Positions 20,995 to 32,183 are shown, numbered from the stretch's first letter. The stretch: DNA of 64,000 bases from Trichosporon coremiiforme (GCA_039545355.1 BCJJ01000017.1:744001-808000), one strand, 5' to 3'. Notes: generated from the sequence alone by a model not told the origin. A program made the numbers and translations.

Positions 20995-23827
20995 TTACTT
21001 GCGGTTGACCATCTTCTCGAGTGCGCTCGAGTCCATGACGTGGAACTCGCCCGTGCTGTTGCCCGAGAATGCGCCGAGCGCACCGCCGGACTTGAACTGC
21101 CTTCCCTGCTTCCTGACGGCCTCGTACATGCGGCGCTCGGTCTCGTTTCTCGCCGTCGTCTCCTTGCCACCCTTGCGGGGCTCACCGTCGCCCTCCTCGC
21201 GCTTGCGCTTGTTGGAGAGCTTGTCCTTGCGCTCCTTCTGCTTCTTGGGCGCCGCGGCGGCTGTGGCGGCGGTAGGGGCTTCGCGGAGCGCGAACGCCTT
21301 GGCGAGGTGACCCAGGTGCATCGACTTGACGTGGAAGAAGCGCTTCTCCTCGATCGGGTGGGTGGAGTAGGCGCGGACGAAGGACGCGAACGCCTTGCGT
21401 GCGAGAGCGGCGTTGTTTGCGTCCTCGAGCACCCAGCGCTCAAACGCGAGCTGCACGTCCGTCGCACGCTGCTCGTACTCGTAGCCCTTGCCGCCGAAAC
21501 CGCGCTTCAGCACCTCCTCCACTCCGACCTGGGTGAGCTTCACCTTGCTCGTGTCCGTGCCCTCGGCACGTCCCATCTTGCCCTCGACCCAGGGGACCCA
21601 CTCGGCCTCGCTCGGCGCGACGAACGCCCACGCCTCTCCTCCCTTTCCGGCACGAGCTGTACGACCGACACGGTGCACGTACTCGGCTGCACCGCCTTCC
21701 GTGGGCAGGTCGTACTGCACTACGGCACGGACGAGGGGCAAGTCAAGACCACGCGAGGCGACAGAGGTAGCGAGAAGGATCGAGGGGTTGGGCGACGGCT
21801 CGGCGAACGCCTTCAGACTCGCGAGACGGGTCTTGAGCGGCAGAGAACCGTGGAGGCGCTGGATCGTCGTCTTCGGGAACAGGGCCGACTCGAGCGTGAT
21901 CGCGTCCGCCTGCGAGGGCTTCTTGGCAACAGCCTTCTTCTTCTCCTTCTTCGGCTTCGCCCCAGCGTCGCTGTCGTCGTCCGAGTCGGAGTCCTCGCCC
22001 TCGGCGTCCGAGCTCTCCTCGTCCTCCTCCTCCTTCGGGGCGGGACCACCCATGGTGACACCGCCGAGGAGGCGGAAGTGGTAGTCGACGGCGTCGGTCG
22101 AGCTGAGGAACACGATGACCTTGTTTCCATTCTCGGCCATCTCGATGTTCGCCTTGTCAGAGACAAGCGAACGGAGAAGCGCCACGAGCGCGACGAGGCG
22201 CAGTTTCGTCGGGGTCACGACGTACTTCTGCGACAGCTGCGAGGGCGGGGTGAACTTCTCGTCCTGGGGGATCACAATCGCGTTCGCCTCTGCGACAGCG
22301 TCGGCAATCTGAGTCTTCTCAGCCTCGGCCTTCTTCGCACGGGCTGCCTCCTTCTCCTTGTCTGCAGCCTTGAAGAGCACAGGGTCACGGAGAGCGATAC
22401 CAGCGAGCTTCTCGACCTTGGCGTCGACGGTGGCGGAACAGAGTACAGTCTGCCGTCCGCGGTTCCAGTACGGCCAGCGCATGAGACCACCTCCCTCCGC
22501 GTCCTGCTCCTTCTCCGCGTTGATCTCGTTTCTCCGACGTCCGTCCAAAGCCTTGATGATGCCCGTGATCGTCTCCTCGAATCCAAGGTCCATCAGTCGG
22601 TCCGCCTCGTCGAGAACCAGGAACATGCATTTGCCGCACTGGAAAGAGGCAGTGTTCTGCAGGTGGTCGAGCAGACGACCCGGCGTCGAGACAAGGATCG
22701 GAACACCCTTGCGGAGCTTCGCCTTCTCGTGCGTTCGGGTCGAGCCACCGACGAGCAGTCCGGAAACAAGCCATCGGGTGTAGTGCTCGTCGTCCGAGTC
22801 ATCATCGTCGGCAGCAAGAGACATCATGAGCAGGCTCTCGAGCACCTTGCTGATCTGCTGGGCGAGTTCTCGAGTGGGCGCCATGATGATGGCGAGTGTG
22901 CCAATAGACCGGTCGATGTAACTGAGCTTTGACAGCGGAAGGAGCGACTGCACGATGGGCAGCAGGTAAGCGAGCGTCTTACCGGAACCGGTCTGGGCCT
23001 GGATCAGAACGTCCGTCGGAGCGTCATCAGAGACCTGGAACGCAGAGTCGTCACCCTCTTCCTCGTCGTCGTCTCTCCGCGCATGAGGGTCGAGAGGGTA
23101 CGAGAGCATGTAGGGCAGACACGCCTGCTGGATGCCCGTCGGCGCCTTGATCTCGAGCTTGTTCTTCAAGTGGCGGTTGATAAACTTGTGCAGACCGAGG
23201 CTAGCGAAGGACGAAGTGTCCACCGGTGCGTTGGTGGGAGCACCAACCTCGACATGCTGCGACTTGACCTTGGGAAGACGCTGGTAGGCGGTGAACAGAG
23301 AGGAGACGATCTGGGGCGCGGCGGGCTTGCTCTGCGCTGCCGGCGCCGCCTCCGTCATTGGAAGTCGAGAAGGCCCAGCCCGGGACTCATAGTCGGAGTC
23401 AGACCCAGAGTCGGAATCGGAGTCGTTGTCAAAGATCGGAGCCTTCGGCAGCTTGACCTTTTGCGGTGGTTGCGGTACCGGCTGCTGAGTAGCTGTGGAC
23501 CGGGCGGCCAGTCGCGCGACCGGCTTCGGGGCAGGAGCTTGCCGGGCGGACTCAGACCGAGGTGCCGGACGAGAGACAGGGGCAGGCTTGGATGCAGGAG
23601 CTGCCGTCTTGGCAGCCGCCTTCGGAGCTGCTCCGTAGTTGGGCTCGGAGTCGAACTTCTTGACGGCTCGTCGGACAGCCTGCTTCTGCTTGACTCTGGA
23701 AGTCAGCTATGGGTCGATGCCGCTAAGCTTACCTCTCAGTCCACCTTCCACCCTTTTTCGGAGCAAGCTGACGCTTCAGAACACCCCCGTCGCTGGGAGC
23801 TGCAAAGTTGAGCTCGAAGTCGTCCAT
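20995..23827 (-). CDS. DBP7: ATP-dependent RNA helicase Dbp7 (DEAD-box, ribosome biogenesis)
   Basis: Two exons, complement(20995-23695, 23733-23827), giving 931 aa. Dbp7 (DDX31 in animals) acts in the nucleolus on pre-60S particles. All DEAD-box motifs are visible in order: Q-motif region (Phe-Ala-Ser-Leu-Gly-Leu then a Thr-Gly-Ile-Gln-Gln), motif I AQTGSGKT, Ia PTRELAQQ, Ib TPGRLLDH, II VLDEADRLMDLGF, III SAT, IV VFLSST, V ATSVASRGLD and VI HRVGRTARAGKG. Long acidic inserts sit between motifs IV and V, and the C-terminus is Lys-rich, both typical of Dbp7. The N-terminal exon begins Met-Asp-Asp-Phe-Glu-Leu-Asn-Phe and is followed by an Ala/Pro/Ser-rich tail. It shares a 244-bp divergent promoter with SIN1. 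Confidence 0.95.
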
Positions 23828-24071
23828 GCTTGCTTAGTCGACGGTTGTTGTGACGACAGCAGCGCTGGGACTGATTGCAGCCCGAAGTTCTGAAATTCAG
23901 AGATACAGTGGCAAAAATGACGTGTGGGATGATACAGGGCGGTGCCCCGCCTTTGTCGTCACTTGTCGATCCTCACCGTAGCTCTCACCTTCCTCAACAT
24001 CCCTACCCCGATACCAAGCACCGACCGCTGACGACCTCCCTGCGAGTGGGCGGGATTTATGACAGCCCAAC

Positions 24072-26408
24072 ATGGCGATGATAACAGATACCGGGTTGGT
24101 GACGGGATTTGATCAGCGATTTCGGCTGACGATATCAGATATGTGCTTCACGCGATCCGGCTGTCCGCTTTGCGGACCACAGACGATCCCCTGACGCCGC
24201 GCATCGTCACCCTTGATCCGACCTTCGGAGGCAACCCCTACGTCCAAGCGATGGGGTTGAGCGACATCGACAAGTGGCCAGAAATAAAGCGAGCACTCGA
24301 CTCTCCGGAACCAGAGCAAGAGCCCGGTGCGCCTGCTCGGCGGCGCGGCGATGCTTACAGCCCTGGGGAAGCGTCTACGCCCTCGGACGTCGCCGGTCCG
24401 GAGCCACCACGGCCAGGCGGGGCCAATCTGCGATACACGCAGACCATCATGCCTGGGAACCGGACGGGCGGCCTCGGCATGCGCGTGACGGGGCGACGTG
24501 ACGACGGACGGCGGCGGCGAAGAGATCCGGACAGCCGGCCGCGCGCAGACTCGGAACCGGAACCGAAACCTCCATCGTTGCCTCTTTCTCCCGAGCTGCG
24601 AAGCGAGCTGACGAGTTCGAGCTCGGTGGGAGGAGCGGCCCCGAGCTTGATGGGCACCCTGTACAGCGGTGGGGCTGTGCCGGTGGAGGATTTAGGCGAC
24701 GACTTGGAGGTCGATGTCGATGAAGGGTCCGATGTTGACGACGACGAAGTGGATGAGGAGTTGGTACCAGCACCGAAACGCCCGACACACATGCGGCAAG
24801 TGTCAAACTTCATGGTGCCGGCCCCGCCTCGTCGCGTGTCTACCATCCACGAGGACGACAGGCGATCATCGACCGAGGAAGAGCCCGCGCTGCAGTTCGG
24901 TCGCCAGCCTCTCCATGCCCCGCAGAAATCTGCTTTGACTGCTTTGTTGAATGCGCATGTCCCGCACCTAGTGTCGACCGGAGACGGCCAGGCTCCTACC
25001 AGCGCGCCCACGCAGGTCAACCCGTTCAACTCGCTCTACGCCAGTGTCGCTGCGCCCCCGACACTGCCCAGTCTCAGTCTAGAGCTGTTCTACCCGCACT
25101 CTGACGAGCCCAGCGAACCAGTCATCGTCCAAGTTCGAAAGGACGCAACCGTGGAGGAAGTCACCGGCTACGCTCTGTGGAAATACTTGGAGGAGGGCCT
25201 GCAACCGCCAATCGCCGAGGAGGACTGCACGACCATCAACTGGGGGCTCCGAATCGTGGAAGATGATGGAGAAGTTGATGAGGATTTCCCCGCTCTCGAT
25301 CGCGAGTCGAAGGTCTCCAAGTTCTCCTACGGCCAGTTCGGTATCGTCAAGGCATCCGAGTCACAGAGGAAGCAGAACGAGGCGATGATGCCCTTGATCC
25401 AACGCAGGCCTTCGCGGATCATTGCAGAGCCGACGCGGCCGCCTGTCCGCCAGAACTCGCAGCCAGCCATTGCTGCTGGTGGCGCTGCCGCTCCAGCTCC
25501 ACCATTGCCGGTTATGCCTCCTGTCCCGGTTCCTGCCGCACCCATGCCTGCCTTAGCCCGGTCGCCGGAGGATATGATGGATGTCACTGAGCAGCTGTCG
25601 TCCTCGAGGTCGCGTCCGACACTCTTACGGGTGCGCGTCGAAGCCACCCCAAGTGTAGCCTTTACGACCACGCTATCTGTCCCGAGCGACATGTACATCG
25701 CCGACCTGACCGAAGTCCTCGTCCAGCGGAAGAGCCTGCAGGGCCCGTCGAGCGAGTGGGTGCTGTGTCTGGGCAACAAAAGCCTCGCGCTGCCTCTGGA
25801 CCGCACCGTTGCGAGTTTAGGCAGCAACACGGAGCTCGCGCTCGTCACGCGGCGGTGGGCGCTCGAGAACGGCCTGGGAACAGGCGACCGGCGCGGCGGC
25901 GACCCGAACGCGAACATCTTCAAGCGCACGAGCGAGCACATGCCGCCCGACCTGACCGCGTTCACAAAGTACACCGTGCTCCGCAAGACGGGTATTGGAA
26001 AGCACGAGCGCGTCCTCGCCATCGACGGAGACTACATCCACGTAAGCTCTCCCCCACCTGACCCGTAGCTGACATCCAGATCATGCCGTCCGAGAACCGC
26101 GGGTTCTTCGATACGATGAAGACGACAAGTTTCCACGTCACGCTCGTCGCGAATGTGAAGCTGTCCGGGCGCGCGGGCGGGTTCAAGCTGTACGTGTGGC
26201 GCGACGGGGGACGTAAGCGGTACGAGTTTGAGGCCGAGAACGGGCGTATTGCGGCCGAGATTGTCGACAACATCAAGGAACTGTGAGTACTGGTTGTTGA
26301 GTGCTGGTTTCGCGGAGCATTTTCAAGCTAACCAAACACAGGATGAGGGTGTACCAGAAACCAGACCGCACCTCGGCGTACATCCGCTCGTCGGTGCACC
26401 GGCCGTAA
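24072..26408 (+). CDS. SIN1: TORC2 subunit Sin1/Avo1
   Basis: Four exons, 24072-24094, 24139-26041, 26080-26282 and 26342-26408, giving 731 aa. Sin1 (Avo1 in baker's yeast) is the substrate-recruiting subunit of TOR complex 2 at the plasma membrane and presents Ypk/Gad8-type AGC kinases to Tor. The N-terminal block reads TGYVLHAIRLSALRTTDDP, then NPYV, as in other Sin1 proteins, but only if the 23-nt first exon is used. The CRIM domain spans about 315-425, a Ras-binding-like domain about 500-590, and a C-terminal pleckstrin-homology domain about 605-720, completed by the last two exons. A Ser/Pro/Asp-rich linker lies between 40 and 310. The first donor (GTTGGT) is non-consensus, so the exact start is the least certain part. 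Confidence 0.9.
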
Positions 26409-26661
26409 AAGAGACTTTACGTATGTCTACATCTTGTTGTACCACCATGCAGATGCAAAGCGTCTGCACAATAGCCGTACGAGCATATGAGCAACCTGAA
26501 CATCAGTCGAGCCGAGGCGGATCGTTGCCGATCATCGGAATCAAGCCCGCCCTTGAGATCGCCGTATCTTGCCAACAATCGCGAAGCCGTCCCACCACTC
26601 CAACCACTCAACGACTCGCCAGCCAGCTTTGCAAAAGAGGAATCTCTCTATCGAGAGGCTC

Positions 26662-26756
26662 CGACCCCGGCCCGACTCGAACGGACAACCTTCAGGAATA
26701 CGTTTGTATATCCCAGTCATTGGAATCTGAAGCGCTACCAATTACGCCACGGAGTC
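26662..26756 (-). tRNA. tRNA-Trp (CCA), with 22-nt intron
   Basis: The 95-nt minus-strand gene folds as a cloverleaf: acceptor stem GACTCCG/CGGGGTC, D-stem GCGT/GCGC, T-stem GTCCG/CGGGC with a TTCGAGT loop, and a 5-nt variable loop. Aligned to the D-arm, U33 is followed by anticodon CCA at 34-36. A 22-nt intron sits after position 37 and contains TGG, able to pair with the anticodon as is usual for nuclear tRNA introns. Mature length is 73 nt with discriminator G. The 31-39 pair is an A-C mismatch. An alternative register would read TCC (Gly), less consistent with the spacing. Confidence 0.85.
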
Positions 26757-27060
26757 ACCGTGATGCGGTCACGTGAGGGAGGGGTGCAGCTCTCCCACGG
26801 ACGATCCCGCACCCGTGAGCATGCAGAGATGTGCTCACTGCGCGCATAGTTTGCATGGTGAACTGCCTTTCACTCATCAGCTGCACAAACGGTTGCGTGG
26901 GAGAAGTGTCGGGTGCAGGACGCTGTGGTGGCGGTGACGTTACCACGTGCTGCGGCTAAGAGGAGGTCAGAATAAAACTGAGCTGCATTCTGAAGGGAGT
27001 GACTGTAAGTTGGCTACGATTACTTGTTTAGGTCTACGTCTGCGTTCTAGTTTGCCGCGT
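26757..27060. other. spacer, no gene seen
   Basis: Spacer of 304 bp between tRNA-Trp and the secreted-protein gene. It should hold upstream signals of the tRNA. CACGTG cores lie near 26768 and 26943. Nothing else is supported. Confidence 0.4.
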
Positions 27061-27576
27061 TTACTTCACGAGGTGCGGGAAGACGAAGTCGGCCCAGAGG
27101 CTCTTGTCGTCGGTGAGGAGGAGGTAGCCGGCGGACTCGTCAAACTGCTGGACGCTGAAGCACTCCTTGCCATCATTGAGGCAGAGGTACCTGCCATTGA
27201 AAACGATGTCGGTGGTGCGGATGTCGTCGTTCTCGTCGCCGCAGAGCGCGAGCGCACCCGCGCCGTCGCCAGTGGCCGAGAGACACCAGCCGGGGTACTG
27301 GGCGAGCTCGGTGCCGTGGTCGGTGCTGATCCAGCCCTGGTCTTCGGCATTGGAGGCGCCGTTCAGGCTGTTGTCCTCGGCAGTGACCTGGCAGGGCTGC
27401 AGGGTCACACTGTTGGCGTAGGCACCCAGGGTGTGGCTGGCGTGCGCGCACAGGTTCCTGCCCTGGAGCTGGATGGTAGACGGAACAATGCTGCCGCCGC
27501 CGTTGACCTGCTGGCGGCGCTCGGGAGGGGCGGCGAGGGCGCCGGTGAGAGCAAAAAGGGCGAGAGTGTGCTTCAT
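27061..27576 (-). CDS. small secreted protein, ricin-B-lectin-like
   Basis: Single exon of 171 aa. The N-terminus (Met-Lys-His, then an Ala/Leu-rich core, then Ala-Ala-Pro-Pro) is a clear signal peptide, followed by Glu-Arg-Arg, a possible Kex2-type processing site. The mature part has six cysteines and repeated Asn-Leu-Cys / Gly-Trp-Cys-Leu / Tyr-Leu-Cys-Leu blocks spaced about 40-55 residues apart, which look like the lobes of a beta-trefoil (ricin B-type lectin) fold; this is inference from pattern, not alignment. A TATA-like element lies about 70 bp upstream, unlike the housekeeping genes here, suggesting conditional expression. Basidiomycetes carry many such small secreted proteins. The ligand is unknown. 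Confidence 0.75.
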   Translation of the reverse strand: MKHTLALFALTGALAAPPERRQQVNGGGSIVPSTIQLQGRNLCAHASHTLGAYANSVTLQPCQVTAEDNSLNGASNAEDQGWISTDHGTELAQYPGWCLSATGDGAGALALCGDENDDIRTTDIVFNGRYLCLNDGKECFSVQQFDESAGYLLLTDDKSLWADFVFPHLVK

Positions 27577-27645
27577 TGTTGTTACGGTGGTTGTGTTGGG
27601 ACTTGAGTTGTTGTGGATGGTCTGTGAACGGACATTTGGAGCCTT

Positions 27646-27653
27646 CTTATATA
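27646..27653 (-). promoter_or_regulatory. TATA box of the secreted-protein gene
   Basis: TATATAAG on the minus strand, 70 bp before the ATG at 27576, a suitable distance for a fungal TATA element. Confidence 0.6.
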
Positions 27654-28661
27654 CCTTTTGTTCTTGCGGAAAGCGAGAACGCTATCTCACACGTCAGTGC
27701 CCAGGATTGCCACTGCATAGTGTCCTGTCCTCGTACATCGGCGTGTGGCCCGACATGGAAGACAGCTCAACGTTCAGCTAGACGCAGATGGTACTTGGAA
27801 TGAACAGCTCTTACCGACCCAGAACCTACTTTTCGGTCACTAGTCAGGATCTTTGCTCCGCGCTGGGCAGGAACCCGTCTCGGTTCCCCGATCCCCAGCT
27901 TTGGTCCACTCTGACAAAGTCATTCCCGCAAACTCCTCCGGTTCCAGTGCCTCGGCGCGTCGTGTCATGACTGCCACGCACTTTGCGCAGCAAAGTACGC
28001 AATCTCTCCGCTCCACCATTCTGATGCAGCTATGGGAGTCACGAGTCACGGGCCGTGCCTCTCCCATGTTGGCGGTGCTGGGACGCAACCCTGTTCTTCC
28101 CGAACACTGCCACAATGGGAGGATTTATAGTTCGTCTCACTTGCTTCCTTGTGCCGATCTTGGGGTCTTCTGGAAACGGAACAGGTCCGTCCCGAAGAAG
28201 TGTCGGTCGACACTTCTATAGCGCGTGCGCGGCCCTCAGCAAGGATATGGACGTTGTGCATAACGGCTCGGACCGCTGCAGGCTTGGCGGAGCTAAAGGG
28301 CCGTCGTGAGGCACAGCTTCGGTAGACCATTAAGATAAGATTACACAGCCATGTGGGCGGAGATACAAGGGAAACATTCTTCTGGCGTTCTCGCCGATGC
28401 TTCGGCCTGGTTCGAGCAGGTGCACACGCTCCGCGCCTTGAAAATATCCTGCAGGTATGCTTCCCCAGGGCGCTGGAACGGTGCCCCCCTGTGTCAGCTT
28501 GGTAGTCAGTCGTAGGTGAGTGTGGCACTTACGCCCCTCGATCATCCACCTTCGTCCACCCCCGCCATCGCCCACTCCTCACCGCCGACTTGCTTCCTGA
28601 GCGATAAAAAACCACGCAACACACCGCCTTGACCTGCGCGGAGTCGAAAAAGAGTGTGTAC
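27654..28661. other. gene-poor stretch, nothing supported
   Basis: Several overlapping ORFs on both strands (for example minus 28046-28528) have mixed composition, no domain and no intron logic. I see no supported gene here. Confidence 0.4.
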
Positions 28662-28746
28662 TGGACGACTTAGGAATCGAACCAAAGACCTCGTCAAGTG
28701 CTAGCAACATGCTAATGACGCGCTCTACCAACTGAGCTAGACGCCC
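28662..28746 (-). tRNA. tRNA-Ala (AGC), with 12-nt intron
   Basis: The 85-nt minus-strand gene folds as a cloverleaf: acceptor GGGCGTC/GTCGTCC with a G3-U70 wobble, the identity element of tRNA-Ala; D-arm with TAGCTCAGTTGGTAGAGC; anticodon stem CGTCA/TGACG; loop TT-AGC-A; T-loop TTCGATT. Anticodon AGC is read as IGC for alanine. A 12-nt intron follows position 37 and contains GCT, complementary to the anticodon. The acceptor stem has a T-T mismatch at 6-67 and the T-stem one mismatch at 51-63, so slight decay is possible. Confidence 0.85.
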
Positions 28747-29686
28747 CCAGTCACGACAAGACTTGAGTCTAGGCGCAGATCTGCAGCGCTGGTGGCCCCA
28801 CAGCGCGGAGAGAGCGACGGAGACCTACAGCATGGATGGTGATGGGTCAGGTAGAGGTCGGGAGACGGTGGGGAGGGTCGGTGACCAAGGCTGCCGAAAG
28901 ATGTGTCGAATGGCGCATTGGAAAGGGCAGCCAAGTCAGGAGGCACGAAAGTCCAGCTCGGCAGCCAAAGCTTCTGCACGTAGCAGCTGCCAGCTGCCTT
29001 CCCGGACGCACAGCGCTGTTGTCCTGGCTTTGCTTCCAACGCGTAGGGGCGCCGAGTGTGCGCTCTTCGTCATCCTTCCGGCAGGCACGGAGGCACGCCG
29101 CCAACAGCCTGCCTGATCCACCCTGCGGCAGACCTTGCCGTGCGTTTCGCGTGTTCCGTGTTCCGTGCAGTGCAGGCGGGTGTTGCTGCCTCGTTGTCGG
29201 GACCGGGACATACACCGCTGTGCTTGATGCTTCAGGCGACCGTTGGCTCGGGAAATGGAACGATGCTGTGGCGCTTGGCAGCAACGGCGCGGCTGCAGAG
29301 TGATGGTGACGTACGCTGGGCAGTATGAGTCGGGAGAAGGGTTCTGAACTCGAAGGAAGCATGAATGGTGTCGGTCAGCAGTTCAATCTGATATTGCAAC
29401 CTGCTGCGAGGTCTGTAGACACGTGAGCGCGAGTGTCGACGCGGGTGATGCTAACCATCTTTGGGTGGCCTCATGCTGTTGATTCAAACCCCCAGCTTCG
29501 AACACGCTTTGCAGAAGTCAGAACTCTTCATGCAGCAGCATTGTTCCCCATGAGTATTTGACACACGCACAAACAACGCCGTGCACAAACCTCAAAGCCA
29601 CCCTCACACCACGAGTGCCGTGCGTCTCCCTCGCACCCCTCGCGCACGATCCGTCTTGAGCGCCATCATCAGCGTCGCGTTGGCGA
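28747..29686. other. gene-poor stretch, nothing supported
   Basis: Both strands are open in places but no product is recognisable. Short Ala/Arg/Ser-rich ORFs overlap each other on opposite strands, typical of GC-rich noncoding DNA. Confidence 0.35.
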
Positions 29687-30350
29687 TCAGTGCCCACTGA
29701 TAGAAAAGATACATAAGCAGCCTCCCCCGAGCGTTTTCTGTTCTCCAGCGAACTCGCTCACTCCCAACGAGGGATCCAGCAGAGCCTTCGCCGGGGGCAG
29801 CTCTTCATAGCTGTTCCAAGTCGGAACCCTGAGACGCATTGGTCGTAGGGCTTTGTGAGTGCTGACAGAATGGCCCGGCTGACCGTAACCTAGCCCCCCT
29901 CGTTGGGTCCATTTGAAGGAAAAGTCGTCCTCGAGTACGCACAGTTCGTCCTCGATATTGGCGGCAGCTGGCATGTCGAGATTCTCTGCGAGGCTCATCG
30001 GCCCAGGGTTACGTCTCCTTGCACTTGCTGGGCTTCTTAGTGCGGCCAGACCCGTCGACGCCAGGTACAAATCGACATGCGCGACACCAGTCACGCCGAG
30101 GAGTAGCTTGTGCTTGATCCACGCGAAAAGTTTGCCTCCCACCTCGTCTGTTCGTTCGCCGGAGGGAGGTAGAGCCACTCTGTTGCGACCGCTCATTCGG
30201 GTCGTTGAAGTAGTTCCTCACCATCGCGACGTGGGGCAGTCTGAGCGCTGCCATGTCCAAATGGCACCTGACGAGCGAGTCTTCCTCAATGCTATGGAGG
30301 TGCTCGACCTCGACAACTGCCGCGATGCTGGCGACGCAGCCGTGGGACAC
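29687..30350 (-). pseudogene. possible decayed protein-coding remnant
   Basis: Two overlapping minus-strand ORFs in different frames (30350-30009 and 30196-29687) each read as plausible protein. The first has a Val-Glu-Val-Glu-His-Leu, then Leu-Pro-His-Val, stretch reminiscent of the LRR part of fungal F-box proteins. The second has a Trp-Ile-Lys-His-Lys-Leu-Leu-Leu stretch and a Trp-Asn-Ser-Tyr-Glu-Glu-Leu block near its end. The frame change near 30190 has no intron signal, so a frameshifted remnant is the simplest reading. The F-box idea is only a resemblance. Confidence 0.3.
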
Positions 30351-31526
30351 TCGGCGCAGCCCGATTCTCTGTGGATTCTACCACCGCTCTGCCTCAGAGG
30401 TCAGGGCTCCGGCTCTCTACCCGACGACGACAGCTGGCCACGTCCCAGCTGATCCACCTCACGGGAGGTTGCCAACGGGGGATATCTCCTTGTGAATCAT
30501 CTCGTCGTTGTACGGGGAATGTTGACGGTGTCTTCCCTTCAACCCAATGGACGTCTGGCCGGTCCTCGAGCGCTATGTCCGAATTGTCGACCGGGTTTCT
30601 AGCAAGCCGAGCTACCCCGGTATCAAGAGGATCACCTCCTACGACTGTGCGCCCCCCTGTTCACCGAGTTGTTAGATCGGCACGAACTGTGGTCGGTCGT
30701 GGGGTCGTTGGCTGAGGTCGTTGCTTGGGGTCAAATGCCTGGGATAGTTGGTCGGCCACGATGCCCGCGGTCAACTCGTCAGCAAGTGGAGCCGCGGATT
30801 TTGAACGGCGGTGCACGAGTGCTCGTCATGGAGTTCCTGGGCATGGCGTATGGGGCGTGTCGGAGGCGCGAACGTGTCCACTGTCCTGCTCGCTGCCATA
30901 CAGCAAGCGGAGCAGGAAACGGCGAGGCAGCCCCCGCCTGTGCGACCAGTGGATGGGATACGCACCCCTGTCCCGCATGACACGCCCAGTGCCTACAAAA
31001 TGGACCGCGCCTACACCGACACGCACAGCCCGGACGACCCAGACGACGCTGGCCGTTTCTCTGCCCGAATCTAGTTCTTGGGTGAACCAAGTTTGGGGAC
31101 ATCATCTCCCTCTCACGATGAATCGAGCGCCAAGTGTACTTCCTCCCCGGAGACCTGCTCGTGTCCCCTCGTCTTTGTCAAAGCCATGCTCGAAGGCGAA
31201 CGGGGTGGCAAGGTCAGCCGTGAGGACGACCATGATATCGCCATGATCGCCATCCTCGCCGTGATCGCTTCGGTCGTCGCGATATCTGCTAACAGTACCG
31301 GGAGACCCAAGGTCGCCTCAGCCAAGCGGAACGTGGGCCGTCGTTGTCAGTCGGATTCAATGGAAGTATTAGGCTCAGTCGCCCCCAAGTCATGCCCCGA
31401 TCTTTCCACTTGTCGTGTCGACGGAAGAGTGGGCATACTTGGCACCATCTGGGACCAATAAAACAGAAGAAGCGAAACGAGGGAAGAGAAGAGTCGGCGT
31501 GAAGGAGAGTGGGAGTGGATCCTGTC
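30351..31526. other. gene-poor stretch, nothing supported
   Basis: Scattered short ORFs only. One + strand ORF (31078-31461) contains a run of about 17 hydrophobic residues (Ile/Ala/Val-rich) that could span a membrane, but start context, introns and neighbours give no support. Confidence 0.35.
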
Positions 31527-31603
31527 ATGGCGTACTCTGTCCTATCCCCTCCCCTCCATCTCAGCTCTGGAACCAAGGAGGGCGATAGGACAGATTACGC
31601 CAT
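31527..31603. repeat. 20-bp inverted repeat forming a long hairpin
   Basis: The 20 bases at 31527-31546 (starting ATGGCGTACTC) are the reverse complement of 31584-31603 with a single mismatch. The complementarity continues inward for about 10 more bases with one bulge (CCCCTCC against GGAGGGC), so the stem approaches 30 bp around a loop of about 15-20 nt. It sits in the gene-poor region, 580 bp from the CDC6 stop codon. Confidence 0.8.
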
Positions 31604-32183
31604 AACATGGTCCTCTCGTCCTCTCCGTCCTCCATCCTCACCCTCACCCTCACCGTTGTGTCCAAAGCACCACGTGACCATCAACGAGCCGGTAAGTGAA
31701 ACCAAGTCCCCAGTTCTTCGCATCGTGCCTGAATTCTTCCCTGAATGTATCATGTTTCAATCCTCGAATTTCGGTCCACCCGTCGGTTTTTGACTTCCTC
31801 GCTGTACGTTGTGTTTGTCGCGTTACGCCTCTGCACGCGTCACTTCCTTCTCAATCCGGTAAGACCAGTCCGCCCACTCTTCCATCCCGACGCGGACAGC
31901 GGGTCAATGAACTCCGAGAACCGGATGCAATGGGTTTCTGCGAAGTTGTTTGCATACAAGAACTCAAAATGTACTGCACTGCACGTGTAGTGTTTGAAGG
32001 AGGGGTCTACTTGTTACTACTGCTTTTATCGTGGATGTGTGGATTGTGGGTGTTGTGTGTGTGGGAGGGAGGACTACTGACTTATTAACTACTTCACTAC
32101 TTCGCTACTTCTGTCTCATGCACCGTCTCGGCACTAGAGCCATCGCAGCCATCGCCTTCGCCTCCGGCTCAGGCTCGTGCTGC
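31604..32183. other. spacer downstream of CDC6, nothing supported
   Basis: AT content rises locally (for example a T/A-rich stretch at 31980-32110), consistent with the 3' UTR of CDC6 on the minus strand. Short + strand ORFs are not supported. Confidence 0.35.

Noticed and set aside
21040..22932. 630-codon open frame on the + strand
   Set aside because: Antisense to Dbp7, Arg/Leu/Val-rich with no recognisable motif; shadow of strong codon bias.
28046..28528. 160-codon minus-strand ORF
   Set aside because: No domain, mixed composition, no leader or intron logic, and a competing ORF on the other strand.
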